The notes: generated by a model from the letters alone, not told the origin. 11,445 bases of DNA from an uncultured Clostridia bacterium (GCA_937934775.1 CALGYL010000416.1:1-11445), one strand, 5' to 3'. Shown: positions 1 through 7,210, counted from the stretch's first letter. A program made the numbers and translations.

Positions 1-674
1 AAATCGTCCGCCACTTCATCGGGCAGGTCGCTCCGGTCGCCCAGAATCAGCGCGCGGGCAAGCCCCGACTGATCGGCGGGAAACGCGCCGTCAATCGCTT
101 CCGTCATGCGCGCGCGAACCGCGCGCAGCGCGGTTCTGAAGGACGGCGGGCCGGGCGAGACACGGGCGGTACCCGCCTGCATCGAGGCGCAGGCGACGCC
201 GTTCCGACGGCACCAGGCGTCAAAATCAAAGCCATAGGGGTTGGTACGCCCCTCCGGCAGCCAGGTATCCGCCGTCATCGAAACCCGGTCGCCCAGAGAA
301 GCGGAAACCACCTCGTAGGCGTAAACGCGCACATTCCAGGAGAGCGGCGCGCCGTTCAGCACGACGTTTGAAAGCGTCAGAACGGTGCGCTCCTCGCTTG
401 TCTGCGGCGCCTGGCAAACCTCGCCCGATAGCGTAGCGCCCGAAAGCGGCGCGGGCATCGGCCGCTTCATCAGGATGGACGACTCCATCGCAAACAAAAG
501 CATCAAGGCCGCAAACAGCGCCATGCCCCGCTTCCAAAAGACGAGGAGCCCCATAAGCGCCGCGCCCGCGCCCCAGATAAGCGCCGGAACCTGAAGAACG
601 CTCCCCGCCGCCGCGCCGATCAGGCAGCACAGCGCGGCGATCACCAGCGGACGGCGTGATAGGCGCTCCAACAT
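1..674 (-). CDS. comEC: ComEC/Rec2 DNA-uptake channel protein, N-terminal part (runs off the left edge)
   Basis: The frame is open from an ATG at 674 to the window edge, giving about 224 residues. It starts MLERLSRRPLVIAALCCLIG and has three closely spaced hydrophobic segments in about the first 60 residues. A soluble domain like DUF4131 follows, with TWLPEGRTNPYGFDFDAWCR around residues 140-160. The visible end, ALILGDRSDLPDEV, matches the start of the Competence domain of ComEC. In known systems ComEC is the inner-membrane channel that carries single-stranded DNA into the cell; the later membrane core and any C-terminal metallo-beta-lactamase domain lie outside the window. The start codon lies 2 nt after the stop of the upstream hydrolase and has no clear Shine-Dalgarno site, so translational coupling is likely. 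Transcription probably comes from the promoter at 1419-1448. Family identity is from recognition of the sequence; whether this organism takes up DNA cannot be judged here. Confidence 0.9.
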   Translation of the reverse strand, partial: MLERLSRRPLVIAALCCLIGAAAGSVLQVPALIWGAGAALMGLLVFWKRGMALFAALMLLFAMESSILMKRPMPAPLSGATLSGEVCQAPQTSEERTVLTLSNVVLNGAPLSWNVRVYAYEVVSASLGDRVSMTADTWLPEGRTNPYGFDFDAWCRRNGVACASMQAGTARVSPGPPSFRTALRAVRARMTEAIDGAFPADQSGLARALILGDRSDLPDEVADD

Positions 675-676
675 GG

Positions 677-1384
677 CTAGATGGACCGGGTCATGCCCGG
701 CTGCGCCAGTTCCGCGCCGGGATAGACCGCCTGCGCTTCCTCCAGAACCTCACGCGGATCGTATCGGGGCGACAGGTGGGTCAGCACCAGCGCCTTGGCC
801 CGCGCCTCGATCGCCGCCTCGCCGCACCTCCTGGCCGACAGATGCGGTGCGCGCTCGCTCCAGTCCCGCGTCAAAAGCCCCGCGTCGGCCAACATCAGAT
901 CCGCCCCGTCCGCAAACAGCGGAAGCGCCGGGTTTACGTTGGTGTCACCGGTATAGACGAACTTCCTGCCGCCCTCGGTGATCGAAATGGAATAGGCCTC
1001 CACCGGGTGCTTTGCGGGCAGAAACTGCACGCGAAACGGCCCGATGGCCGTATCAGCGATCGGGAGCAGGTCAAACCTTCCGCCGGACAATAGCGATGCC
1101 TGGGCCGCGGGGGTCTGAGGCGCGTAGACCGGGAGATTCACGCCCGCAAACTCCAGCGCGTAGCGCATGGGCAGCATGTCCGACATGTGGTCAAAGTGCA
1201 GGTGGCTGAGAAGTATCGCCGTCAGCTTTGGAAGCGTAGGCCATTCGGCGAGCTTGGCCAATACGCCGCTCCCACAGTCTAGTAGCAGGTGAATCTTCAG
1301 ATCATCCGACGAGATCATGTACCCCGAACAGGCCCCGCCCGGCGCGGGATACGGCCCGTTGACGCCAAAAACCGTCAGGCGCAT
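677..1384 (-). CDS. MBL-fold metallohydrolase, YhfI/RNase Z-like
   Basis: This 235-residue protein is a metallo-beta-lactamase-fold hydrolase. Visible metal ligands are the HxHxDH motif HLHFDH (H61, H63, D65, H66), H126 in PAKHPVEAY, D147 in YTGDTNV and H203 in LTHLSP. A second histidine, H181 in HLSARRCGEA, matches a conserved spot in RNase Z-like and phosphodiesterase-like relatives. The fold usually binds two zinc ions and cleaves phosphodiester or ester bonds; the substrate here is unknown. There is no signal peptide, so it should be cytoplasmic. An in-frame extension up to 1504 exists, but the ATG at 1384 follows a good Shine-Dalgarno site (AAGGGGTGG) and begins the conserved first strand MRLTVFGVNG, while the extension would cross the promoter. 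The stop is 2 nt before comEC. ComEC proteins often carry their own lactamase-like domain, but this separate protein resembles the stand-alone YhfI group, so it need not be a split-off ComEC domain. Confidence 0.88.
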   Translation of the reverse strand: MRLTVFGVNGPYPAPGGACSGYMISSDDLKIHLLLDCGSGVLAKLAEWPTLPKLTAILLSHLHFDHMSDMLPMRYALEFAGVNLPVYAPQTPAAQASLLSGGRFDLLPIADTAIGPFRVQFLPAKHPVEAYSISITEGGRKFVYTGDTNVNPALPLFADGADLMLADAGLLTRDWSERAPHLSARRCGEAAIEARAKALVLTHLSPRYDPREVLEEAQAVYPGAELAQPGMTRSI

Positions 1385-1418
1385 CCAGACCACCCCTTCA
1401 TACGTTTCATTAAATGTA

Positions 1419-1448
1419 AGTATATCATCATTTCCAGTCCGGTGGCAA
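1419..1448 (-). promoter_or_regulatory. Promoter for the MBL hydrolase-comEC operon
   Basis: Reading the minus strand, a -35 box TTGCCA (1448-1443, 5 of 6 to consensus) is followed by an 18-bp spacer and a -10 box TATACT (1424-1419, 5 of 6). This puts the RNA start near 1412 and leaves a short leader before the ATG at 1384. The -35 box lies inside a small inverted repeat (GGTG/CACC arms, 1441-1453). Confidence 0.72.
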
Positions 1449-1457
1449 GCACCACAG

Positions 1458-1470
1458 GCGGGGTCCCCGC
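1458..1470. repeat. 13-bp perfect GC palindrome between divergent genes
   Basis: GCGGGGTCCCCGC is an odd-length perfect palindrome centred on T1464. It lies just upstream of the minus-strand -35 box and about 30 bp before the plus-strand start codon. It could be an operator for a dimeric regulator of one or both genes, or a short RNA hairpin (5-bp stem, GTC loop). GC-rich DNA makes such palindromes less surprising than elsewhere. Confidence 0.4.
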
Positions 1471-1477
1471 ATAGGAT

Positions 1478-1500
1478 ATAGCATTGGGAGATGATGCTAT
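1478..1500 (+). promoter_or_regulatory. Hairpin holding the ribosome binding site and start codon of the synthetase-like gene
   Basis: ATAGCAT (1478-1484) and ATGCTAT (1494-1500) form a perfect 7-bp inverted repeat with a 9-nt loop. The Shine-Dalgarno core GGGAG (1486-1490) is in the loop, and the ATG start (1499-1501) begins inside the 3' arm. If the RNA folds, the start codon is partly paired while the ribosome site stays exposed. The stem is mostly A-U, so it would melt easily. The arrangement also decides the start: the TTG at 1484 has no ribosome site, and GGGAG sits 8 nt before the ATG at 1499. Confidence 0.5.
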
Positions 1501-3229
1501 GCAATTCATGGGCTTATTCTACGCACGGGACCCCCGCGCCATGCTGGCAAGCCGCGAAGCGCCCTATTACATCATCGGCCGCCACGCGCTGTCGGCCGCC
1601 GACTGCGCCACGGACGGCGGTGCCGTCGCCTGCGCGCAGGGGCGGCTTCGGAACGGCGCGGCGCTTCGCGCGGCATTGGCCTCCGGCGGCGTCAAGCCCG
1701 TGGACGGCAGTCTCTCCGCGCTGGTGCTGGCGGCCTACCGCCTTTGGGGCGAGGACTACCCGTCCCGGCTGGGCGGACCCGTTTCCACCGCGATCATCGA
1801 TCAGGACGTGGGGCGGATGATATTGTCCCGAGACCGGATGGGCGAACAGACGGTTTTTTACGCGTTTCGCGGCGGATCCATGGCCTTTTCCGATCACCCC
1901 GCGAAGCTTCTGGAAGCGCCGGTTGCCACCCGCGCCGTGAACCAGGAGGGACTGTGCGAGCTGTTCGGACTGGGGCCGGCCCGGACGCCGGGCAGGACAC
2001 CCTTTCGCGACATTCTCTCCCTGCCACCGGGCTGCCAGCTGATCGCGGGTGGGCATAGCCACAAGGTGCGCCGCTATTTCGCGCTGGAGCCGCTGCCCCA
2101 CGAAGATGATTTAAAGCACACGGTCGAGACCGTGCGCTATCTGTGCGATCAGGCGGTGGCGGAGCTGATGCCGCTGCGCCCGGCGTCGATGCTGTCCGGC
2201 GGGCTGGATTCCACGGCGCTGACAGCGCTGATGGCCCGGCACACAGACCGCCCGGTGGACAGCTATTCGGTGGATTACGAGGACAACCAGCGGTACTACG
2301 AACCCACCGAGTTTCAGCCGGAGCGCGACGCGCCTTACGCGCTGCTGGCCTCCGAAATCCTGAAAACCAATCATCGCACCGTCATGCTGACTACGGAAAA
2401 CCTGATGGCCTCGCTGGACGAGGCGATGGCGCTTCGAGGGTTTCCCGGCATGGCCGACATCGACGCGGCGCTGATGCTTTTGACCCGCAATATCGCCCAG
2501 AACCATCCGGCGGTGGTGTCCGGCGAGTGCGGAGACGAGGTGTTCGGGGGGTACCCCTGGTTCCACCGGCCGCCATGGATCGGAGCGGACAGTTTCCCCT
2601 GGTCAGGTTCGATTCAACTGCGGGAGCAGGTGCTGAAGCCGAAGGTACGGGAAAAGCTGCGCCTGTCGGAGTACGTCGCCGCCCGCTACCACGAGGCGGT
2701 GGCCGCGCTGCCCCGGTCCAGCCAGGATGCTCCAGAGGAGGCGCGGCTTCGCCAGTTACACGGCCTGTGCTTCCAATGGTTCATGCCCAACCTGCAGGAG
2801 CGCGCACTGCGCATGAGCCCGGTGCCGATCCTGACCCCCTACTGCGACGACCGGCTGGTTCAGTATGTGTACAACGTGCCCTGGTCGATGAAAAATACCG
2901 GGGGCATCGAAAAGGGGCTGCTCCGGGAGGCGATGCGGGACCTTCTTCCCGAGCCGCTTCTCATGCGCCGAAAGAGCCCGTTCCCCAAGACCTGTCACCC
3001 GCGCTATACGCGTCTGGTTCGGGAGGCGGTTCTGGCCATGCTGGAGGACGCCTCCTCCCCCATTCTGGAGCTTGTCAGCGCGGAGGCCGTGCGGACGCTG
3101 GCCTCCGGGCCGCTGTCGCCCGCCGAAACCCCGTGGTTCGGACAGTTGATGGCGGGGCCGCAGATGCTCGCCTACCTTCTGACCGTCAACCGGTGGATGC
3201 TCCGGTATCAGGCTGAAGTTGATTTATAG
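1499..3229 (+). CDS. Asparagine-synthetase-like amidotransferase with a degenerate glutaminase domain
   Basis: This 576-residue protein has the two-domain plan of AsnB-type enzymes. Residues about 1-190 resemble a class II glutamine amidotransferase (ILSRDRMGEQTVFYAF at about 108-123; SMAFSDHPAKLL). Residues about 205-570 are the ATP-pyrophosphatase synthetase domain with the PPi loop SGGLDST (233-239) and SGECGDEVFGGYP near 341-353. AsnB activates aspartate with ATP and adds ammonia released from glutamine. Here the N-terminus reads MQFMGLFYARD, so the invariant Cys2 nucleophile is missing, and QGRLRN replaces the usual NGEIYN glutamine-binding motif. By analogy with beta-lactam synthetase and lasso-peptide cyclases, which also lost this cysteine, the protein may use free ammonia or join other groups. 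No precursor peptide or other biosynthetic gene is nearby. It stands alone, diverging from the MBL operon. I chose the ATG at 1499 over a TTG at 1484 on ribosome-site spacing; neither start gives a Cys2. Confidence 0.85.
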   Translation: MQFMGLFYARDPRAMLASREAPYYIIGRHALSAADCATDGGAVACAQGRLRNGAALRAALASGGVKPVDGSLSALVLAAYRLWGEDYPSRLGGPVSTAIIDQDVGRMILSRDRMGEQTVFYAFRGGSMAFSDHPAKLLEAPVATRAVNQEGLCELFGLGPARTPGRTPFRDILSLPPGCQLIAGGHSHKVRRYFALEPLPHEDDLKHTVETVRYLCDQAVAELMPLRPASMLSGGLDSTALTALMARHTDRPVDSYSVDYEDNQRYYEPTEFQPERDAPYALLASEILKTNHRTVMLTTENLMASLDEAMALRGFPGMADIDAALMLLTRNIAQNHPAVVSGECGDEVFGGYPWFHRPPWIGADSFPWSGSIQLREQVLKPKVREKLRLSEYVAARYHEAVAALPRSSQDAPEEARLRQLHGLCFQWFMPNLQERALRMSPVPILTPYCDDRLVQYVYNVPWSMKNTGGIEKGLLREAMRDLLPEPLLMRRKSPFPKTCHPRYTRLVREAVLAMLEDASSPILELVSAEAVRTLASGPLSPAETPWFGQLMAGPQMLAYLLTVNRWMLRYQAEVDL

Positions 3230-3235
3230 TGCCGA

Positions 3236-3286
3236 CTTGAATGCTAAACCAGATATTCAAGGGGCCGCCCCAGATGGGACAGCCCC
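3236..3286. repeat. Tandem inverted repeats between convergent genes
   Basis: Two repeats lie just after the synthetase stop: CTTGAAT/ATTCAAG (3236-3242 with 3255-3261, perfect 7 bp) and GGGGC/GCCCC (3261-3265 with 3282-3286). They overlap at G3261, so only one can form fully at a time. No T-run follows on either strand, so these are not standard intrinsic terminators. They may still slow or end transcription between two converging genes. The rest of 3287-3352 shows nothing I can name. Confidence 0.35.
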
Positions 3287-3352
3287 TGATGCTTGTATTC
3301 AGGCCGAGAATAGCGCGTTCGATCCCGCCAGGCAAGGCCCCGACCCGGTGTT

Positions 3353-4852
3353 TTACGGCTCCTGAACCACGATTCCCGGGTTGGGCATCAGCGTACCGCG
3401 CAGGCTGATGGAGGTCACCAGCGCGTCCACCGACTGTCCGTCGATGAAGAAACGCACCTTGTGCACCGGGTCCAACCCGCACAGCGTATTGACCATCGCA
3501 TAGACCAGATTGCGCTCGGCCTGCTCGTCCATTTTCTGGCAGCTGCGGTAGAAGTTACCGGACAGATTGACCAGCGCCACGCCTTCTTCGATACGCACGC
3601 CCTCGATGTCGGCCTTGCCGGTTCCCTGCGGCGCGACGGCCGTCACGTTTGTCTCGTAGGACAGCGGCCCGGCCAGCACCTGCTCCACCAGTACTCTGGG
3701 CGACAGCGCGGCGCTGCGCTCCATCGCGCGGCTGACCGCGCGGAGCTTTCCGGTCTCCTTGTCGGTCAGGTAAACCTGCGCCACCCGGGCGATCAGGCTG
3801 TCAAAGTCATCCGGAGAGACCACGCCGTCCACCGGTGCCAGAACGCGCTCGCCCAACTGAACCGAGGCAAGCGGCTGACCGCCGACAGTGATCCTGAGCG
3901 CGTCGATCTCCGGCACGAACCGGCAAAGCGTCAGCGCCAGCGCGCCGTAGGCGAGGCCAGGCTTAACGCCGATCTGCGCAAGCGAATCTTCAAATCCGCT
4001 GGAAAGCTTCAACGTGATCACGCGGCGACCGTCGGACAGCGTATCGATGGTAGGGTCCGCCGTCAAAATCGCGTCTTCCGGCAGTACGCTATCCCCATCG
4101 CCGCCCTCGGCCAACTGCCGGACGAGCTCCAGCGCGTAGCTGTCGTCCGAAAAGCGCACCTGCCGCACCGTGGGCAGAAGATAGGTTCCGTCCGCGGACG
4201 GGAAGTACAGCGTGGCATTGCGGTCCAGCCGCCCGCCCGGCTGGGTAAAGCGCTCCTGATCGGCTTCCTGCTGCGCCCACAGCGCGGTCAGGTTGCCGTC
4301 GGTTCGCGTCAGGGTGCCGGAGGGCAGCGACAATGCGCTCTCCTCCTTACCGCCGATCAATACGTTGACGTACTGAACGCCGTCGGTCCCCACCAGCGTA
4401 CCCGCGATGGCGGCGCGCATCCACGTCAGCTCCTGCTCGGTCAAAGACAACACGTCCTCCGACAGGTTGACCGTGGCGACGCCCTCCGACTGCTCCACCC
4501 AGATCAGCTTCGTGCCGGTAGGCGCGATGGCCAGTACCCCCGGCAGCGTGTCCGGCGGATCCAGCAGCCGCTCCATGACCTTTTCCGCCAGCAGATCCTC
4601 GCCCGTCAGGCGCATCGTGCGGCTGACGGCCACCAGCGCCTGCTGGTCGGAGCCGATGTAGTTGAGCGTAAACCGCCCAGTGTATTCGGCCGCGCTGTCC
4701 CCCACCGGGGCGGTCAGTCCGTCGTCCGCGGCGGGCGGGAACGTGCGGTTCTCGTTGGCGCGCTCCGGCACAAACGACAGCGAAGCGCAGCCCGTGAGCA
4801 GGGCCGAAAGAAGGATCACCGCCAGCAGCCGGATGAACTTCAATGATTTCAC
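3353..4852 (-). CDS. Lipoprotein with three GerMN-like repeats, partner of the sensor kinase
   Basis: This 499-residue protein begins with a GTG codon and a lipoprotein signal: hydrophobic residues about 7-19, then lipobox LLTGC with the lipid-modified cysteine at 22. Three repeats follow, near residues 60-170, 212-328 and 358-478. Each goes from a strand such as TLNYIGSD, ATLYFPSAD or AQVYLTDKE, through a helix and an ATVNLSED or ALVNLSGNF type strand, to an ending such as YVNVLIGG, LRITVGGQP or VRFFIDGQS. This is the GerMN pattern found in Bacillus GerM (two copies) and actinobacterial LpqB. It should sit on the outer face of the membrane. The start lies 2 nt after the kinase stop with GGGGGA just upstream, so the two are probably translated together. 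LpqB modulates the MtrB kinase in Actinobacteria, so a role in sensing is likely by analogy. A role in spore formation, as for GerM, is the main alternative. Confidence 0.85.
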   Translation of the reverse strand: MKSLKFIRLLAVILLSALLTGCASLSFVPERANENRTFPPAADDGLTAPVGDSAAEYTGRFTLNYIGSDQQALVAVSRTMRLTGEDLLAEKVMERLLDPPDTLPGVLAIAPTGTKLIWVEQSEGVATVNLSEDVLSLTEQELTWMRAAIAGTLVGTDGVQYVNVLIGGKEESALSLPSGTLTRTDGNLTALWAQQEADQERFTQPGGRLDRNATLYFPSADGTYLLPTVRQVRFSDDSYALELVRQLAEGGDGDSVLPEDAILTADPTIDTLSDGRRVITLKLSSGFEDSLAQIGVKPGLAYGALALTLCRFVPEIDALRITVGGQPLASVQLGERVLAPVDGVVSPDDFDSLIARVAQVYLTDKETGKLRAVSRAMERSAALSPRVLVEQVLAGPLSYETNVTAVAPQGTGKADIEGVRIEEGVALVNLSGNFYRSCQKMDEQAERNLVYAMVNTLCGLDPVHKVRFFIDGQSVDALVTSISLRGTLMPNPGIVVQEP

Positions 4853-4854
4853 GT

Positions 4855-6282
4855 CTATCCCCCAATGTACTGCAGGTTGATGATCGGAAGCTCCACCGTA
4901 AAGGTCGAGCCCTTCTCCTCCTCGCTGGTCACCGATACGCTGCCCTCGTGGAGCAGCACGATCTGCTTGACGATCGCGAGGCCCAATCCGGTCCCACCGG
5001 TATCGCGGGAGCGCGCCTTGTCCACCCGGTAGAAACGGTCAAACACATGCAGTTGGTCGCCTTTCGGGATGCCGATGCCGTTGTCAATCACCTTGACCAC
5101 GGCCTTCTTGCCGGCGCGGGCCACCTCGACACGCACCTTGCCGCCCTTGGGCGTATACTTGATGGCGTTGTCGATCAGGTTATAGAACACCTGCTCCAGC
5201 TTCATCGGATCTCCCATGGTATCGATGGAATCGCGGACGTTCACGTCCAGCGTGATGTCCCTCGTCTCCCCCAGCGGGCGCAGCCGGCGCGCGGTGTCCA
5301 GCACCAGCTTGTCCAGCGACAGAAGCGTCGGCTGCAGCTTGGTCACGCCGCGGTCGTCCATGTGCACCAGCGTCAGAAGGTCATTGATGATGGAAGTCAG
5401 CCGGTCGATCTCCTTGTTGATGTCCGACAGGAATTCCTTCTGCATTTCAAGATCACATGCTTCCTGATACAAAAGCGTCTCGCTCAGGATCTTCATGGTG
5501 GACAGCGGGGTTTTCAGTTCATGGGAGGCGTTGGATACGAACTGGTTGCGGGTCTGATCCAGCCGCTCCAGCCGCTCGCACATCATGTTGAACGCCTCGG
5601 CAAGCTGTGAAAATTCGTTGCGGCCCCGCACGCTGACGCGGCTGGTCAGGTCGCCCTGGGTCATGCGGGAGATGCCCTGGCTCAGTTCCTCGATAGGCCG
5701 CGTGAAGATACGGGACACCATAAGGCTCGCAAGAAGAACCGACAGCGCCACCAGCAAAAGCCAGATCGCCATCTGCCGCTGCATCTGGGTCAGGCTTTGG
5801 TACACGTCCTGCGCCATCGACGAATAGACAACCGCGCCAATCATCGTGTTCCCGCTCAGAATGGGCGATGTGTACACGCCCACCATCTGCCCGGCCACGC
5901 CCTGCGCCCGCCCCAGCCATCCGGCGCTTTTTTCATTGGCCCTGTAATAGCCGTAGGCCCCGCCCAGCCCGGCGAGGCTCGCGGCCACTTCCCCCAGCTC
6001 CAGCCGCCGCCCGTTGTACTCTGAATAGCCGTCCGCCTGCACGACGCCCAGCCGGTCGACCACCATGACCCGCGCGGCATCCTGCGAAGCAGCGGTCACA
6101 GCCTTGTACAGCCCCTCGGCGTCGTCCTCCAGTAGGAAGCCCGACAACTGCTGAGAAAGGTTTTCGGTGACGCGCTGCTCCTCCCGGACTTTCTGGGAAA
6201 ACAGATATTCGCCCACCATGCGGATCAAGCTGGCCGCGACCACAAGGAACGCGACGCAGATGATGAGCAGGTAGGCGAGCAC
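4855..6282 (-). CDS. Membrane sensor histidine kinase, WalK/PhoR type
   Basis: This 475-residue kinase has a first membrane segment (about 2-22), an outside sensory region (about 23-168), a second membrane segment (about 172-191), a HAMP linker (about 192-244), a dimerization domain with H-box NASHELKTPLS (phosphorylated H254) and an ATP-binding domain with N-box NLIDNAIKYTP (368-378), G1 VIDNGIGIP (398-406), F-box DRFYRVD and G2 GGTGLGL (429-435). There is no PAS domain between HAMP and the H-box, unlike Bacillus WalK, so PhoR, MtrB or ResE-like naming is equally fair. It phosphorylates the response regulator encoded just upstream. The GTG at 6282 has GGAG only 4 nt before it. The frame stays open further upstream and would encode FLYSIRWRI, typical of such kinases, but no ATG, GTG or TTG is there. 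The true N-terminus is therefore uncertain. Confidence 0.92.
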   Translation of the reverse strand: MLAYLLIICVAFLVVAASLIRMVGEYLFSQKVREEQRVTENLSQQLSGFLLEDDAEGLYKAVTAASQDAARVMVVDRLGVVQADGYSEYNGRRLELGEVAASLAGLGGAYGYYRANEKSAGWLGRAQGVAGQMVGVYTSPILSGNTMIGAVVYSSMAQDVYQSLTQMQRQMAIWLLLVALSVLLASLMVSRIFTRPIEELSQGISRMTQGDLTSRVSVRGRNEFSQLAEAFNMMCERLERLDQTRNQFVSNASHELKTPLSTMKILSETLLYQEACDLEMQKEFLSDINKEIDRLTSIINDLLTLVHMDDRGVTKLQPTLLSLDKLVLDTARRLRPLGETRDITLDVNVRDSIDTMGDPMKLEQVFYNLIDNAIKYTPKGGKVRVEVARAGKKAVVKVIDNGIGIPKGDQLHVFDRFYRVDKARSRDTGGTGLGLAIVKQIVLLHEGSVSVTSEEEKGSTFTVELPIINLQYIGG

Positions 6283-6313
6283 GATTCTCCAACGTATCGA
6301 GTATAAAAATGTC

Positions 6314-7006
6314 CTAGTCCTTGTCGGTAAAATAGTAGCCCACTCCCCATTTGGTGAAGATAAATTCCGGTTGAGCGGGGTTCTTTTCGATCTTTTCGCG
6401 CAGGCGGCGGATGTGCACGTCCACCGTGCGCAGATCGCCCAGATAGTCGTACTTCCAGATGGTCTCCAGCAGCGCCTCGCGGCTGAACACCTTACCGCGG
6501 TTGGTTGCGAACAGCTGCAGAAGGTCGAACTCCTTGGCGGTCAGGTTGACATCGCGTCCCGCAACCACCACGGAGCGGTTGTTGAGGTTGATCGCCATGT
6601 CCCGAACGTTTAGGGTTCGCGCGTCGGCCGCCCGGACTAAAAGCCCCGTGCGGCGCAGGATGGTCTTGATGCGGGCCTTGACCTCCAGAATGTTGAAGGG
6701 CTTGGTCATGTAATCGTCGGCGCCGTACTCAAGGCCGAGGATCTTGTCCATATCCTCGCCTTTAGCCGTGAGCATGATGATGGGCACATTGCTCTTCTCT
6801 CGGATACGCTGACAGACCTCAATGCCGCTCGCCTTGGGCAGCATGACGTCCAGAAGCACCAGATCAAACTGGCTGGCAAAAAAAGTCTGTACGGCTTCCT
6901 CGCCGTCCGCAGCAGAAGCGGTTTCGTATCCATCCTGCTCAAGGCTGTATTTCAAACCTTTGACGATGAGCGGCTCATCGTCAACTATTAATATTCTCTT
7001 GGCCAT
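6314..7006 (-). CDS. OmpR-family response regulator, WalR/MtrA-like
   Basis: This 230-residue protein has a receiver domain (about 1-120) with acidic pocket D9/D10, phosphorylation site D53 in LLDVMLP, T80 in IIMLTAKGE and K102 in YMTKPF. A winged-helix DNA-binding domain covers about 130-228, with NLTAKEFDLLQLFATNRGKV, RTVDVHIRRLREKIEKNP and the wing FTKWGVGYYF. It should be phosphorylated by the neighbouring kinase and act at promoters as a dimer. The sequence is close to WalR/YycF, MtrA and PhoB regulators, and I cannot tell these apart safely. It is first in the operon with its own promoter at 7111-7139. The ATG at 7006 has GAGGTG 8 nt upstream, and the stop is 31 nt before the kinase start. 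It faces a carboxypeptidase gene, fitting cell-wall control of the WalR kind, though that target is inferred only from position. Confidence 0.93.
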   Translation of the reverse strand: MAKRILIVDDEPLIVKGLKYSLEQDGYETASAADGEEAVQTFFASQFDLVLLDVMLPKASGIEVCQRIREKSNVPIIMLTAKGEDMDKILGLEYGADDYMTKPFNILEVKARIKTILRRTGLLVRAADARTLNVRDMAINLNNRSVVVAGRDVNLTAKEFDLLQLFATNRGKVFSREALLETIWKYDYLGDLRTVDVHIRRLREKIEKNPAQPEFIFTKWGVGYYFTDKD

Positions 7007-7110
7007 CAGGCTGACACCTCATTCAACGGGATGCGCCCGGAGGGCTCGCGCCGCCACGGCGCCGCCCCGATTGTAAAGCGTTCGGGCTTCAGTCCCTCTA
7101 CATCAATTCA

Positions 7111-7139
7111 ATTATACCCAGCTTTTCGAAAAAAAACAA
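7111..7139 (-). promoter_or_regulatory. Promoter of the regulator-kinase-lipoprotein operon
   Basis: On the minus strand, a perfect -10 box TATAAT (7116-7111) is preceded by a 17-bp spacer and a weak -35 box TTGTTT (7139-7134). Transcription should start near 7104. The resulting leader of about 98 nt is very GC-rich between 7030 and 7070 and can pair with itself in several ways, but I see no known riboswitch in it. Confidence 0.65.
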
Positions 7140-7181
7140 GCCCGTGCCGGTGGTTGTTAGGATTTTACATACAACTATATC

Positions 7182-7210
7182 TATACAAATTTCGTCATAG
7201 ATGATATACT
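7182..7210 (+). promoter_or_regulatory. Likely promoter of the carboxypeptidase gene
   Basis: A -35 box TATACA (7182-7187, 4 of 6) is followed by a 17-bp spacer and a -10 box TATACT (7205-7210, 5 of 6). Transcription would start near 7217. A second, weaker pair lies upstream: TTGTTA (7154-7159), a 16-bp spacer and TATATC (7176-7181). The hexamer ATACAA occurs at 7169-7174 and again at 7183-7188, the second copy overlapping the -35 box. Confidence 0.5.

Noticed and set aside
226..630. Minus-strand open frame of 134 codons near the left edge
   Set aside because: It overlaps the comEC N-terminus in another frame; only the comEC frame gives membrane segments and recognisable motifs.
1484..1498. 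TTG start at 1484 for the synthetase-like gene
   Set aside because: It has no ribosome site, and GGGAG at 1486-1490 is well placed for the ATG at 1499.
2143..3216. Plus-strand open frame within the synthetase-like gene
   Set aside because: Frame-shifted shadow, very rich in Gly, Ala and Arg, while the main frame carries conserved ATP-pyrophosphatase motifs.
1499..3229. Lasso-peptide biosynthesis locus
   Set aside because: The enzyme resembles cyclases in lacking Cys2, but no small precursor gene, RiPP recognition element or leader-cleaving protease is nearby.
3261..3286. Intrinsic terminator after the synthetase-like gene
   Set aside because: The 5-bp GC stem is not followed by a T-run on either strand and has a 16-nt loop; kept only as an inverted repeat.
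3461..4846. Long plus-strand open frame of about 460 codons opposite the GerMN lipoprotein
   Set aside because: It is an antisense frame opened by GC bias, rich in Arg, Gln and His with no domain pattern, and has no ribosome site; the minus-strand protein has a clear lipobox and repeats.
7141..7200. WalR box in the divergent control region
   Set aside because: TGTAAA and TGTAT-like half-sites occur, but no pair has the 5-bp spacing of the known direct-repeat consensus.
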